Shown: positions 47,877 through 56,968 of the stretch, piece after piece
Numbering within the stretch: position 1 is the stretch's first letter
How the letters are laid out: each line of letters opens with the position of its first letter
Assembly: GCA_905182195.1 (NCBI GenBank)
Contig: CAJJAW010000002.1
Span: 372,001 to 436,000, forward strand
DNA: 64,000 nt
Direction: 5' to 3'
Source: Alphaproteobacteria bacterium UBA4588
GTDB lineage: Bacteria > Pseudomonadota > Alphaproteobacteria > Rhodobacterales > Rhodobacteraceae
Translations under genes and position numbers: made by a program
The notes under the pieces: generated by a model
The model's database searches: none
The model's input: the letters and a program-made list of their open reading frames with translations, nothing else
What the model was told of the DNA's origin: nothing

Positions 47877-49205
47877 ATGTTATTCAGATTTCTTACAGTT
47901 TTAGGTCTTTGCCTGCCTATTCAGGCGGTTGCTCAGGTTTCGGATTTCATGCTCGACAACGGCATGCAGGTGGTTGTGATCGAAGATCACAGAGCCCCGG
48001 TAGTTGTTCAGATGGTATGGTACAAAGTTGGGGCTGCAGATGAGGTACCAGGAAAATCAGGCATCGCTCACTTTTTAGAGCATTTAATGTTTAAGAAAAC
48101 TGGAAACCTAGCCTCGGGTGAGCTTTCGGATACGGTTGCGGCCAACGGTGGCTCTGACAATGCCTTTACCAGCCAAGACTATACGGGATATTATCAACGT
48201 GTTGCTGCAGATCGGCTTGGATTGATTATGAAAATGGAAGCGGACCGGATGGTTGGTTTGCAGCTTTCTGTGGATGATATTGCAACTGAGCGTGATGTGG
48301 TGATTGAAGAACGCAATCAGCGCACTGAAAGTACGCCCGGCGCCTTGTTTAATGAGCAAAAACAAGCGGCCCTCTATATGAACCACAATTACGGCGTGCC
48401 GGTGATTGGCTGGATGCATGAAATAGAAAAGCTGAACTTTGACGACGCTATTGCCTTCTACAAGCTTCACTACGCGCCCAACAATGCAATTTTGGTGGTG
48501 GCTGGTGATGTGACACTAGAACAAGTTAAGGCTCTGGCTGAACAATACTATGGTGTAATTCCTGCGAACCAGTCCGTCAAACCTCGCCAGCGGACGCAAG
48601 AGCCACCGCACCGATCTGCACGACGAATGACTTATTATGATGAACGTGTGGCACAGCCTTATGTGAGCCGCACTTATTTGGCGCCAGAACGGGACAACGA
48701 TGATCAAAAAACTGCAGCGGCGCTAGTTTATTTGGCTGAAATTATTGGGGGGTCCGCCGCTACGTCGATCTTGGGTAGAGCGCTACAATTCGACACGCAG
48801 AAAGCGATTTATACTAGTGCTTACTATAATGGAACGTCGTTGGATGATACGACATTTGGTCTTATTGCTGTCCCCGTACCCGATGTCAGTTTGCAAGAAG
48901 TTGAAGATGCTATGGATGCTGCAATTGCCGGATTCATGAAGAATGGAATTGATCTTGAGACTTTTGAACGCATTAAACTGCAAATGCGCGCCAGTGAGAT
49001 TTATGCAATGGATAATGTACAAGGCATTGCCAATCGCTATGGTGCCGCTTTGACCCAAGGCTTAACAGTTTCTGACGTTCAGGACTGGCCTCAGGTTTTG
49101 CAAGATGTGACCACGGAAGAGATTATGACCGCTGCACACTTAGTCTTTGAACGAAAGTCTTCTGTGACCGGTTGGTTGATGAGCCCGAAAGGAGACTCAA
49201 AATGA
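47877..49205 (+). CDS. M16-family zinc metallopeptidase (catalytic subunit)
   Basis: A 442-residue protein with a signal peptide (M-L-F-R-F-L-T-V-L-G-L-C-L-P-I-Q-A-V-A). The inverted zinc motif H-F-L-E-H and the downstream Glu (R-D-V-V-I-E-E-R) mark an active M16 protease of the pitrilysin/processing peptidase type. It would work in the periplasm as a heterodimer with the next gene product. ATG 47877, after GAGG, is preferred over 47841. The stop overlaps the next start (ATGA). Confidence 0.92.
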   Translation: MLFRFLTVLGLCLPIQAVAQVSDFMLDNGMQVVVIEDHRAPVVVQMVWYKVGAADEVPGKSGIAHFLEHLMFKKTGNLASGELSDTVAANGGSDNAFTSQDYTGYYQRVAADRLGLIMKMEADRMVGLQLSVDDIATERDVVIEERNQRTESTPGALFNEQKQAALYMNHNYGVPVIGWMHEIEKLNFDDAIAFYKLHYAPNNAILVVAGDVTLEQVKALAEQYYGVIPANQSVKPRQRTQEPPHRSARRMTYYDERVAQPYVSRTYLAPERDNDDQKTAAALVYLAEIIGGSAATSILGRALQFDTQKAIYTSAYYNGTSLDDTTFGLIAVPVPDVSLQEVEDAMDAAIAGFMKNGIDLETFERIKLQMRASEIYAMDNVQGIANRYGAALTQGLTVSDVQDWPQVLQDVTTEEIMTAAHLVFERKSSVTGWLMSPKGDSK

Positions 49206-50506
49206 TCCGAATTCTTATAGTATTAGTCGTTCTATGCTCCGGGCCGGTTCAGGCTGAAGTTAAAATCAAAACTCTGACCAGCCCGGGTGGTATTGCGGCT
49301 TGGTTGGTGGAAGAACCTACCATCCCCTTCACCGCGTTGGAAATCATGTTTTCAGGTGGGGCTGCGCTGGATCTGGCCGATAAACGTGGTGCGGCCTATT
49401 TGATGATGGGACTGCTTGAAGAGGGGTCTGGCGATATGGATGCGCAAGCTTTTGCAGCTGCGCAGGAGGCTCTAGCTGCGTCTTTCAGCTTTGATGTGTA
49501 TGATGACACGGTCTCAATTTCGGTCCGGTTTTTGACCGAAAACCGTGCGGAGAGTTTGGCGCTTCTGAAAACGGTTCTGACACAACCCAGATTTGATCCT
49601 GAGGCCATAGAGCGGGTACGCGCGCAGGTATTGTCGATCTTGGCATCTGATGCGCAAGACCCGGAATCTGTTGCTGGCGCAACATGGTCCCAACTTGCCT
49701 TTGGTGACCACGCTTATGGGGCGTCCCGTAAGGGAACAGTATCTTCAATAGCAGCCTTATCGCGCGATGATATTGCTGCGGCGCATGCAATGTTATTTGT
49801 GCGTGACACTCTGTTTGTCTCCGCTGTGGGTGATATTTCTGAAGCTGAACTTGGTCCCCTGTTGGATAATTTGCTGGGGGGCCTTCCTGCGGGTGGAGGT
49901 CTAAAAACTGCGCCTGTAGAGTTTGCAATGAAGGGTGGTCTGACTGTGGTTGATTTGCCTACACCGCAATCAGTTGCTTTATTTGGCCATGCTGGGATTG
50001 ATCGTGACCACTCAGATTTCTTCGCAGCGTATGTGCTCAATACTATTTTGGGTGGCCGGGGCGTAGAAAGCCGCCTTTCTGCTGAAGTACGAGAGAAACG
50101 TGGGCTTACCTATGGTGTGTCTTCATTTTTGGTAGGCAAGGAAGAGGCAAATATGTTGATGGGGCAAGTGGCCAGTGCTAATGACCGTATTGGCGAGGCG
50201 ATTGAAGTAATCCGCAATGAATGGGTTAAGATGGCGCGCGATGGAGTGTCTCAAAGCGAGCTGAACGATGCGCAAACCTATCTCACGGGCGCTTATCCCC
50301 TGCGATTTGATGGCAACGCTAAAATTGCAAATATTTTGGTTGGGATGCAGCGGCAGGGTTTGAGTACTGATTACATAAACACTCGCAATGATGAGATTAA
50401 TGCCGTGACGTTGGCTAAGATAAACCGCGTGGCGGCTGAATTGCTACAGCCAGATGCCCTGCATTTTGTGGTAGTGGGCCAGCCAAAAGGACTGAACGAA
50501 GAGTAG
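49202..50506 (+). CDS. M16-family peptidase homologue, non-catalytic subunit
   Basis: A 434-residue protein with a signal peptide (M-I-R-I-L-I-V-L-V-V-L-C-S-G-P-V-Q-A) and no HxxEH motif (the matching site reads A-Y-L-M-M). It keeps the R-E-K-R-G-L-T-Y motif that the partner subunit contributes to substrate binding in M16B heterodimers. It is translationally coupled to the catalytic subunit and forms the expected pair. Confidence 0.9.
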   Translation: MIRILIVLVVLCSGPVQAEVKIKTLTSPGGIAAWLVEEPTIPFTALEIMFSGGAALDLADKRGAAYLMMGLLEEGSGDMDAQAFAAAQEALAASFSFDVYDDTVSISVRFLTENRAESLALLKTVLTQPRFDPEAIERVRAQVLSILASDAQDPESVAGATWSQLAFGDHAYGASRKGTVSSIAALSRDDIAAAHAMLFVRDTLFVSAVGDISEAELGPLLDNLLGGLPAGGGLKTAPVEFAMKGGLTVVDLPTPQSVALFGHAGIDRDHSDFFAAYVLNTILGGRGVESRLSAEVREKRGLTYGVSSFLVGKEEANMLMGQVASANDRIGEAIEVIRNEWVKMARDGVSQSELNDAQTYLTGAYPLRFDGNAKIANILVGMQRQGLSTDYINTRNDEINAVTLAKINRVAAELLQPDALHFVVVGQPKGLNEE

Positions 50507-50540
50507 CAGAATCGGATGAGAGCATGCTATGTTTTGTAGC

Positions 50541-52346
50541 ATGCTTAGATCTAACCCCAACATAAGCCAATTCCAGCCCGTTATCAGGCAATTAAACGAG
50601 ACCGCAATCAACCAGATTGCGGCGGGTGAAGTGGTGGAACGTCCTGCTTCTGCCATTAAGGAATTGGTTGAGAACGCAATTGATGCAGGGGCGACCCGTA
50701 TTGAGGTGGAATATGCCGATGGGGGCAAAAGTATTATTCAGGTAACTGATAACGGATGTGGGATTGCGGCGGATGATTTGCCACTCGCCATGTCGCGCCA
50801 TGCCACTAGTAAGATTGATGGCTCGGATCTGTTGAACATCCAAAGCTTTGGATTTCGTGGTGAGGCTTTGCCGTCTCTTGGCGCGGTGGGCAAACTTACA
50901 CTCACCAGCCGCACTGCGAGCGGGATGGGAGCGGAGCTGCAAGTTAATGGTGGTAAGCTGAGCGCTGTGCGGCCTGCTGCGATGCAGACTGGCACACGTT
51001 TAACCCTGCGCAATCTTTTTTATGCCACACCGGCACGCTTGAAATTTCTACGTTCAGATCGCGCTGAAGCGCAGGCCATTTCTGATGTTGTGCGCCGCTT
51101 GGCTATGGCAGAGCCTGGGATTGCTTTTTCTTTGCGCGATGTGGGTTCGGACCGGATGGTCTTTCAGGTACAGGCTGAGCAGGGAGATATGTTTTCGGCT
51201 TTGCGTGGCCGGTTGGGCCAGTTGATGGGCCGTGAGTTTGTGGAGAATGCGATTGCAGTGGATGCAGAGCGTGAGGATATTTCTCTTACGGGATTTGCGG
51301 GTCTTCCCACCTATTCGCGTGGTGCTGCCGTGGCCCAGTTTATTTTTGTGAATGGCCGACCCGTGCGTGACAAGCTTTTGCTTGGGGCTTTGCGTGGTGC
51401 TTATTCCGACTTTTTGTCGCGGGACCGCCACCCTGCGGTGGCGCTATTTGTGGAATGTGATCCCACCCGTGTGGATGTAAACGTTCATCCTTCTAAATCA
51501 GAGGTGCGGTTTCGTGAGCCTGCGATAGTGCGGGGATTGATAGTGTCTGGTTTGCGCCATGCCTTGGCTGAAGCGGGGCACCGTGCTTCAACCACCGTAT
51601 CGGATGCAGCATTAGGAGCGTTTACCCCGCAACACCAGCCGCGTGTGTATCAAATGGACCGGCCGCGCAATGCACCAGGCTATTCAGGACTAGCTGAGAC
51701 CCAAAGCATGTTTGACGCGCACCCCTCAGCGCGGATTGAGAAGCATCCACAGGTTGGCGACCAACACAAACCTTTGGGGGCTGCCCGAGCGCAGTTACAT
51801 GAAAATTACATCCTATCGCAAACCGATGACGGTTTGGTGATCGTGGATGCGCATGCCGCCCACGAACGGCTTGTCTATGAAAGGTTGAAAGCTCAATTGA
51901 CTAGTTCTGGCGTTCGGGCGCAAGCGCTGTTGATCCCAGAAGTGATCAGCCTGTCAGATGGGGATATGGCCCTTTTGTTGGAGCAAAGTGAAACACTCAG
52001 TCAACTGGGCTTGACCATTGAACCTTTTGGTCAGGGAGCTGTGGCCGTGCAAGCGGTGCCTGCTATCTTAGGGCATGTGGACGTAAACCGATTGGTGCTC
52101 GATATTGTGGATGAGCTTTCTGACGGTGGGCCATCACAAAGTTTACGATCGAAGCTTGATGCTATTTTGAGCCGGGTGGCCTGCCATGGCTCCGTGAGAA
52201 CTGGCAGGCGGATGCAGGCTGATGAGATGAATTCGCTGCTACGTGAGATGGAGGCGACGCCTCATTCTGGGCAATGCAATCATGGTCGCCCCACCTATGT
52301 GAGCCTTGCATTGGCTGATATTGAAAAATTGTTTGGACGCACATGA
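50541..52346 (+). CDS. mutL: DNA mismatch repair protein MutL
   Basis: A 601-residue GHKL ATPase that couples MutS to downstream repair. I-A-A-G-E-V-V-E-R-P, E-L-V-E-N-A-I-D-A-G, D-N-G-C-G-I, H-A-T-S-K-I and G-F-R-G-E-A-L form the ATP site. The C-terminal half has D-A-H-A-A-H-E-R-L-V-Y-E, an endonuclease motif with the common alphaproteobacterial Q-to-A change. Start at ATG 50541 or 50529. Overlaps rmuC by 4 bp. Confidence 0.96.
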   Translation: MLRSNPNISQFQPVIRQLNETAINQIAAGEVVERPASAIKELVENAIDAGATRIEVEYADGGKSIIQVTDNGCGIAADDLPLAMSRHATSKIDGSDLLNIQSFGFRGEALPSLGAVGKLTLTSRTASGMGAELQVNGGKLSAVRPAAMQTGTRLTLRNLFYATPARLKFLRSDRAEAQAISDVVRRLAMAEPGIAFSLRDVGSDRMVFQVQAEQGDMFSALRGRLGQLMGREFVENAIAVDAEREDISLTGFAGLPTYSRGAAVAQFIFVNGRPVRDKLLLGALRGAYSDFLSRDRHPAVALFVECDPTRVDVNVHPSKSEVRFREPAIVRGLIVSGLRHALAEAGHRASTTVSDAALGAFTPQHQPRVYQMDRPRNAPGYSGLAETQSMFDAHPSARIEKHPQVGDQHKPLGAARAQLHENYILSQTDDGLVIVDAHAAHERLVYERLKAQLTSSGVRAQALLIPEVISLSDGDMALLLEQSETLSQLGLTIEPFGQGAVAVQAVPAILGHVDVNRLVLDIVDELSDGGPSQSLRSKLDAILSRVACHGSVRTGRRMQADEMNSLLREMEATPHSGQCNHGRPTYVSLALADIEKLFGRT

Positions 52347-53482
52347 TACTGACACCTGATATTATTTTGATGCTGTTGGTGGGTGCTGGGGGCTTTGCCT
52401 TATTGGTGGTCATTTTGCTGCTTGTGGTGGCGCGGGCTGCAGGACGTTCGGCACATGCAACAGCGCCTTTGACCAGCCAAATGGAGTATCTCAACCAAAG
52501 GGTTCAGACCATTGGAGATGGTCAACAGCAATTGGCCGGTGGATTGACCCATGTCTCGGAAGCGCAAGCGGCGCAGCAAAGCAATATGATCAAGCTGATG
52601 GAAGCCAGGCTTGCCGCAGTGCAAGAGCAGATGACCCTAAATCTCAATTCAAGTGCCAAGAGCACAGCTTCGTCTTTGGGCGCATTACAGCAAAGATTAG
52701 TCACTATTGATAAGGCACAGGACAATATTCAAAAGTTGTCTGGCGACGTGTTGAGCTTGCAAGATATTCTGTCAAACAAACAAACACGAGGGGCCTTTGG
52801 TGAGATCCAGTTGCAAGAGATTGTTAGCAAAGCCTTGCCATCAGACGCCTATGCTTGGCAGGTGACGCTGTCCAACGGGAAACGTGCTGATTGTTTGATC
52901 CATTTACCTAATCCACCGGGACCTATTGTGATTGATAGTAAATTTCCGCTAGAGGCCTATGAGGCCCTTCGCAATGCAACGACAGATTGGGAGGCTAACG
53001 AAGCTGCTAAATTTATGCGCACCAGTGTGAAAGCGCATATCAAAGCCATCTCTGAGAAGTATATTCTTGATGGTGAAACTGCTGATGGGGCCCTGATGTT
53101 TTTGCCGTCGGAAGCAGTTTATGCGGAGCTACACTCAAATTTCCCTGAAGTGGTGCGCGATGGATTTGAGGCTCGTGTTTGGATCGTGTCACCAACTACC
53201 TGTATGGCAACGCTTAATACGATGCGCGCAATCTTGAAAGATGCCCGCATGCGTGAACAAGCCGGTGCTATTCGAACTGCTCTACGCTTGCTGCATCGTG
53301 ATGTGGAGTTGGTGGTGGACAGAGTTGATAAACTTAATACACATTTTACTCAAGCTCGCAAAGATATCGAAGGAATTACTACTGCCGCTGAAAGGGCGGG
53401 CAAACGTGCCCACAAGCTTGATAATTTTGACTTCGAAGAGATAGAGGCAGCTGAAGCAGTGGTGCCCCTAACCAAGCCATAG
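52343..53482 (+). CDS. rmuC: DNA recombination protein RmuC
   Basis: A 379-residue protein with an N-terminal transmembrane helix (residues about 9-32), a long coiled coil (about 40-135) and a RmuC nuclease-like domain (R-G-A-F-G-E-I-Q-L, V-I-D-S-K-F-P-L, F-L-P-S-E-A-V-Y-A-E). RmuC limits inversions at short repeats. Its coupling to mutL suggests a shared genome-stability role. Confidence 0.93.
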   Translation: MILTPDIILMLLVGAGGFALLVVILLLVVARAAGRSAHATAPLTSQMEYLNQRVQTIGDGQQQLAGGLTHVSEAQAAQQSNMIKLMEARLAAVQEQMTLNLNSSAKSTASSLGALQQRLVTIDKAQDNIQKLSGDVLSLQDILSNKQTRGAFGEIQLQEIVSKALPSDAYAWQVTLSNGKRADCLIHLPNPPGPIVIDSKFPLEAYEALRNATTDWEANEAAKFMRTSVKAHIKAISEKYILDGETADGALMFLPSEAVYAELHSNFPEVVRDGFEARVWIVSPTTCMATLNTMRAILKDARMREQAGAIRTALRLLHRDVELVVDRVDKLNTHFTQARKDIEGITTAAERAGKRAHKLDNFDFEEIEAAEAVVPLTKP

Positions 53483-53500
53483 CTTAGTTAGGGAATGACT

Positions 53501-54148
53501 TTAAATTCGCAAAAATGGCTGCGCTATTCGGGGTATCCAGGAGTTAAATCGTAACGGCGCATCTGTGGCCGCTAAGCAGATACAATCTTCGCCAATTTCT
53601 GCCACAGGTGTGTGGTTTAAATCTTCATTTGCGACTTCCACGTCACCTGCGGAAAACAGTGCAGTTTCGTCACGAAAGGCGCCTTGAAGCACTAAAGTCA
53701 ATTCGGTTCCGCGATGGCCATGATCTGGCACTATGGCCCCTGCGGGAATATACAGCAACCGGGCAGTGGCAGTTTTTGACGTTTTCAATACTGCCTGGCG
53801 AACACCCATCCCAACCGAGCGCCATTTAACATCTCGCAAACTACCACCAACATAGTCCCTCAAAGGGGTTGGCACGTCACTAACTACGGTGGGCTTTGTA
53901 GCTATTGAACCTTTTGCAATCATAGCCAGCGTTCCGGCGAGAGCATCCGCCTCCAAAGTGGTTTGTGTCTCTGTATCCAAAATCGATCCGCCGATGGCCT
54001 CATACGCTTGGGCTGAGGCGCGGCAGGTGTCGCACATAGATAGATGCGTGGCGACAACCAAGCTAAACGCTTCGGGCAGCGTGCCGGCGGAGTATCCAAT
54101 CAAAATTTGATCGGTGAGGTGATGTTTAATCTGGGTCATTTCATTCAT
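53501..54148 (-). CDS. chrR: Anti-sigma factor ChrR
   Basis: A 215-residue zinc anti-sigma factor that holds RpoE inactive until singlet oxygen appears. The N-terminal ZAS domain has His35, Cys39 and Cys42 (T-H-L-S-M-C-D-T-C) plus His9 or His10. The C-terminal cupin has P-D-H-G-H-R-G-T-E (zinc ligands) and a later His in D-L-N-H-T-P. It overlaps rpoE by 4 bp. Confidence 0.95.
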   Translation of the reverse strand: MNEMTQIKHHLTDQILIGYSAGTLPEAFSLVVATHLSMCDTCRASAQAYEAIGGSILDTETQTTLEADALAGTLAMIAKGSIATKPTVVSDVPTPLRDYVGGSLRDVKWRSVGMGVRQAVLKTSKTATARLLYIPAGAIVPDHGHRGTELTLVLQGAFRDETALFSAGDVEVANEDLNHTPVAEIGEDCICLAATDAPLRFNSWIPRIAQPFLRI

Positions 54149-54801
54149 TTCATCGTTTTGCGTAGTTTTGATAAGGCCAATCTAAGGCGTGATTTGATTG
54201 TGCCAAGGGGCAGGCCGGTTTCAACCGCAATTTCGCTGTGGCTCAAATCTCCAAAATAAGCTTTTTTAATCAAGTCGCGCTGCTGGCTTGGAAGGGCTGA
54301 CATTGCTTGGGTTATTAGATTTGCCTCTTGTTGCAGAACCAAAATATCGGAAGCTTCAGGTTCTGATTCTGGTCCCCACTGCAAATCTTCCGGTTCTGGT
54401 CTGCGTTGCTTGCGTAGCGCATCAATCCTTTTGTTGCGTGCAATCGTAAAAATCCAGGTGGCGACGCTGGCACGGCTTGGGTCAAACAGATGTGCTTTGT
54501 GCCAAAGCGTGACCATAACCTCCTGCGTACACTCCTCGGCCATGCTGGGGGAGGCTCCAGATTTCATTAAAAACGCTTTGACACGCGGTGCGAAATAACC
54601 AAATAATTCTGCAAAAGCCTTTTGATCTTGATCCAATTGGATACGTCTCAGGTGCTGGACCCAAGTATTTTGCGGCACAATCTTTTTCACAACGGATATG
54701 ATCGCCTTCTGATAAAGCAATTGAAATCTTCTGAACTCAATATAGGGAAGTTGATACACAAATGCACCTGGTTCTTGAGGTCTATCCAAAATCTTTAACA
54801 T
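54145..54801 (-). CDS. rpoE: ECF RNA polymerase sigma factor RpoE (group IV)
   Basis: The conserved sigma begins near Q-H-L-R-R-I-Q-L-D-Q-D-Q-K-A-F; sigma2 has L-F-D-P-S-R-A-S-V-A-T-W-I-F-T-I-A-R-N-K-R-I-D and sigma4 has L-P-S-Q-Q-R-D-L-I-K-K-A-Y-F-G-D-L-S-H-S-E-I. With chrR downstream this is the singlet-oxygen sigma factor. The long frame from ATG 54801 adds 37 residues not usual in RpoE, and that ATG lies only 5 bp after a candidate RpoE -10. GTG 54690 would give a typical 181-residue protein and a leader of about 110 nt. The shorter start is more likely, or both are used. Confidence 0.93.
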   Translation of the reverse strand: MLKILDRPQEPGAFVYQLPYIEFRRFQLLYQKAIISVVKKIVPQNTWVQHLRRIQLDQDQKAFAELFGYFAPRVKAFLMKSGASPSMAEECTQEVMVTLWHKAHLFDPSRASVATWIFTIARNKRIDALRKQRRPEPEDLQWGPESEPEASDILVLQQEANLITQAMSALPSQQRDLIKKAYFGDLSHSEIAVETGLPLGTIKSRLRLALSKLRKTMK

Positions 54802-54805
54802 ACTG

Positions 54806-54835
54806 TAAGTACGCCCAAGAAATTAAACTGGATCA
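54806..54835 (-). promoter_or_regulatory. Candidate RpoE autoregulated promoter of rpoE-chrR
   Basis: On the minus strand TGATCC (54835-54830), the RpoE -35 hexamer, is separated by 18 bp from TACTTA (54811-54806), a -10-like element. Transcription would begin near 54799, at the first ATG of the long rpoE frame. Confidence 0.6.
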
Positions 54836-54859
54836 CATTTAAATCAAAGTTTTCAAATG

Positions 54860-54889
54860 TAATCCAAATGCACGGTACCTACGTAAAAA
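54860..54889 (+). promoter_or_regulatory. Candidate RpoE promoter of the stress/lipid operon
   Basis: On the plus strand TAATCC (54860-54865), one base from TGATCC, is followed after 18 bp by TAAAAA (54884-54889); TACGTA overlaps at 54880. Both candidate promoters share the preceding AAATG. It drives the FAD oxidoreductase operon at 54918, a known RpoE target in R. sphaeroides. Confidence 0.5.
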
Positions 54890-54917
54890 AACTAAAACAT
54901 AATTAAAGGACGTGCGA

Positions 54918-56216
54918 ATGCCATTTGAGAATGCCCAAGCTGGAGCGAAACGTATTGCAGTAATTGGGGGTGGTATCTCAGGCATGGGGGCCGCCTACGC
55001 ACTGCGCCATTCGCATCATGTGGTGTTGTTCGAATCCGCACCGCAATTGGGAGGACACGCGCGCACGGTCATGGCTGGTAAAAACAATGATATGCCAGTT
55101 GATACTGGATTTTTAGTTTTTAATAACGTAAATTACCCGCTCTTGACGCATTTTTTTGACGAGCTCTCTGTGCCTATAATCGACTCTGACATGAGCTTTG
55201 GTGCATCGATCGATGGGGGTTGGTTGGAATACGGTGTTGTGGCTCCTTCAGCGGTCTTTGCGCAAAAGCGTAATATGCTGAGGCCCAAATTTCTTGGTAT
55301 GATCCGTGATATTTTAAAATTCAACAAACGTGCCAGTACTGAAAAGATTGACCCTACCATTACCATAGGTGCCTTGATTGAAAAATGGCAACTTGGAGAT
55401 TGGTTCCGTGACTATTACATAGCGCCATTTACCGGCGCAATATGGTCGACGCCAATAATAAAAATTTTGGATTTCCCTGCCCAAGCCATGATCACCTTTA
55501 TGAAAAACCACGCATTGCTTGGTGCTGGTGGCCAGCATCAATGGCGCACTGTGAAGGGCGGATCCCGTGAATACGTGAACCGTGTGGAGCATGCCTTGGT
55601 AAGAAATGGTGTCGAGTTACGAATATCGACAGCTGTTGATGCTGTGCGCCGGACTCCTGGAGGCGTTGAGGTTAAATCTCTGGGTGGGGAATATGAAGCG
55701 TTTGATGACATCATTTTTGCTACGCACTCTGATGTTACCTTGGCTTTGCTCAGTGATGCTAGCGTCTTAGAGCGCGATGCGCTGGGTGCAATAAAATATC
55801 AGCCCAATGACATGGTCTTGCACGCTGATACCTCGATTATGCCGAAGCGCAAAGCTGCATGGGCGTCTTGGGTTTATACCGAAGATAAAGACCGGCAATC
55901 AGACCGGATTGATCTGACCTATTGGATCAACCGCCTCCAAAGCTTGCCAAACGATGATCCATGTTTCGTGACACTTAATACCCAAAGGGATATTGATCCT
56001 GCTCTGATCTACGATCAATACACCTTCTACCATCCGGTTTTTGATGTATCAGCTTTAAAAGCGCAGCAAGTACTGAGTGATTTAAATGGCTCCAATTCCA
56101 CTTGGTTTTGTGGTGCTTGGATGCGCAATGGCTTTCATGAGGACGGACTGGCGACCGGCATCGAGGCTGCGCGCCGCCTGATGGTACAAAATGCAACCAC
56201 GATGGCGGCTGAATGA
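54918..56216 (+). CDS. FAD-dependent amine oxidase-like protein of the RpoE-regulated operon
   Basis: A 432-residue flavoprotein. V-I-G-G-G-I-S-G-M-G-A-A-Y near residue 15 and E-x-x-x-x-L-G-G-H-A-R-T bind FAD; the C-terminal G-A-W-M-R-N-G-F-H-E-D-G is the second FAD contact of this amine-oxidase/desaturase-like group. It is the homologue of the first gene of the RSP_1091-1087 operon of R. sphaeroides, which is induced by singlet oxygen and has been linked to furan fatty acid formation and ChrR turnover. ATG 54918 follows AAAGGAC; GTG 54912 is in frame. First of five ATGA-linked genes. Confidence 0.88.
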   Translation: MPFENAQAGAKRIAVIGGGISGMGAAYALRHSHHVVLFESAPQLGGHARTVMAGKNNDMPVDTGFLVFNNVNYPLLTHFFDELSVPIIDSDMSFGASIDGGWLEYGVVAPSAVFAQKRNMLRPKFLGMIRDILKFNKRASTEKIDPTITIGALIEKWQLGDWFRDYYIAPFTGAIWSTPIIKILDFPAQAMITFMKNHALLGAGGQHQWRTVKGGSREYVNRVEHALVRNGVELRISTAVDAVRRTPGGVEVKSLGGEYEAFDDIIFATHSDVTLALLSDASVLERDALGAIKYQPNDMVLHADTSIMPKRKAAWASWVYTEDKDRQSDRIDLTYWINRLQSLPNDDPCFVTLNTQRDIDPALIYDQYTFYHPVFDVSALKAQQVLSDLNGSNSTWFCGAWMRNGFHEDGLATGIEAARRLMVQNATTMAAE

Positions 56217-56968
56217 AGGGCATCGATCATATCCACGCTCAGACCTACCACGGGCGAAAAGGGCCAGTTAAAAACGACTTTAGTTATGCAATCGACTATG
56301 TGTTGATTGACCTGAACAGATCAGTATCGTTGCCGACATTATTTTCACACAATAGTTTCAATTTGTTCAGTTTATATGACTTGGACCATGGTGGCATGCC
56401 AAAGCAGGGTCAAGGTTTGCGCTGGGTGCAAGAAATTTTGCAGGCGCAGGATCTTCCGGGGCAAGAGCGTATTTTACTATTGGCGCAACCGCGGACGCTC
56501 GGCCATGTTTTTAATCCGGTGAGTTTTTGGCTGTGCTTTGATCCGCAAGACCACCTTCGGGTAGTGATTGCCGAGGTGAGCAATACCTTCGGACAACGCC
56601 ACAGCTATCTATGCCACAGAGATAACTTTGCCCCAATTGCGGCACAAGATAAAATCAGTGCACAAAAGATTTTCCATGTATCACCATTTCAGCCAACCCA
56701 TGGTGATTATCAGTTTCAATTTGATATTAAATCTGAACTCATTAATATATCAATAGAATATTTGCGAGAGGGTGGTGGGTTGCTAGCAACCCTGGCGGGG
56801 CCGCGTCAACCACTTACAAATAGATCCATGCTGCAAGCTTTTTTGTGCCGACCTTTTGGGTCACGGCGTGTCTTGGCGTTGATCCATTGGCAAGCTGTTA
56901 AATTATGGTGGCGGAAGGCGACGTTTAGATCTTGTCCAGAGGCGCCGCAAAGCGATGTTAGCCGATGA
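56213..56968 (+). CDS. DUF1365 domain-containing protein
   Basis: A 251-residue protein of the DUF1365 family, starting with H-A-Q-T-Y-H-G-R-K-G-P-V-K-N-x-F-x-Y and containing P-R-T-L-G-H-V-F-N-P-V-S-F-W-L-C-F and E-V-S-N-T-F-G-Q-R-H. DUF1365 genes almost always follow the FAD amine oxidase gene and are thought to act with it on membrane fatty acids. It overlaps both neighbours by 4 bp. Confidence 0.9.
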   Translation: MKGIDHIHAQTYHGRKGPVKNDFSYAIDYVLIDLNRSVSLPTLFSHNSFNLFSLYDLDHGGMPKQGQGLRWVQEILQAQDLPGQERILLLAQPRTLGHVFNPVSFWLCFDPQDHLRVVIAEVSNTFGQRHSYLCHRDNFAPIAAQDKISAQKIFHVSPFQPTHGDYQFQFDIKSELINISIEYLREGGGLLATLAGPRQPLTNRSMLQAFLCRPFGSRRVLALIHWQAVKLWWRKATFRSCPEAPQSDVSR

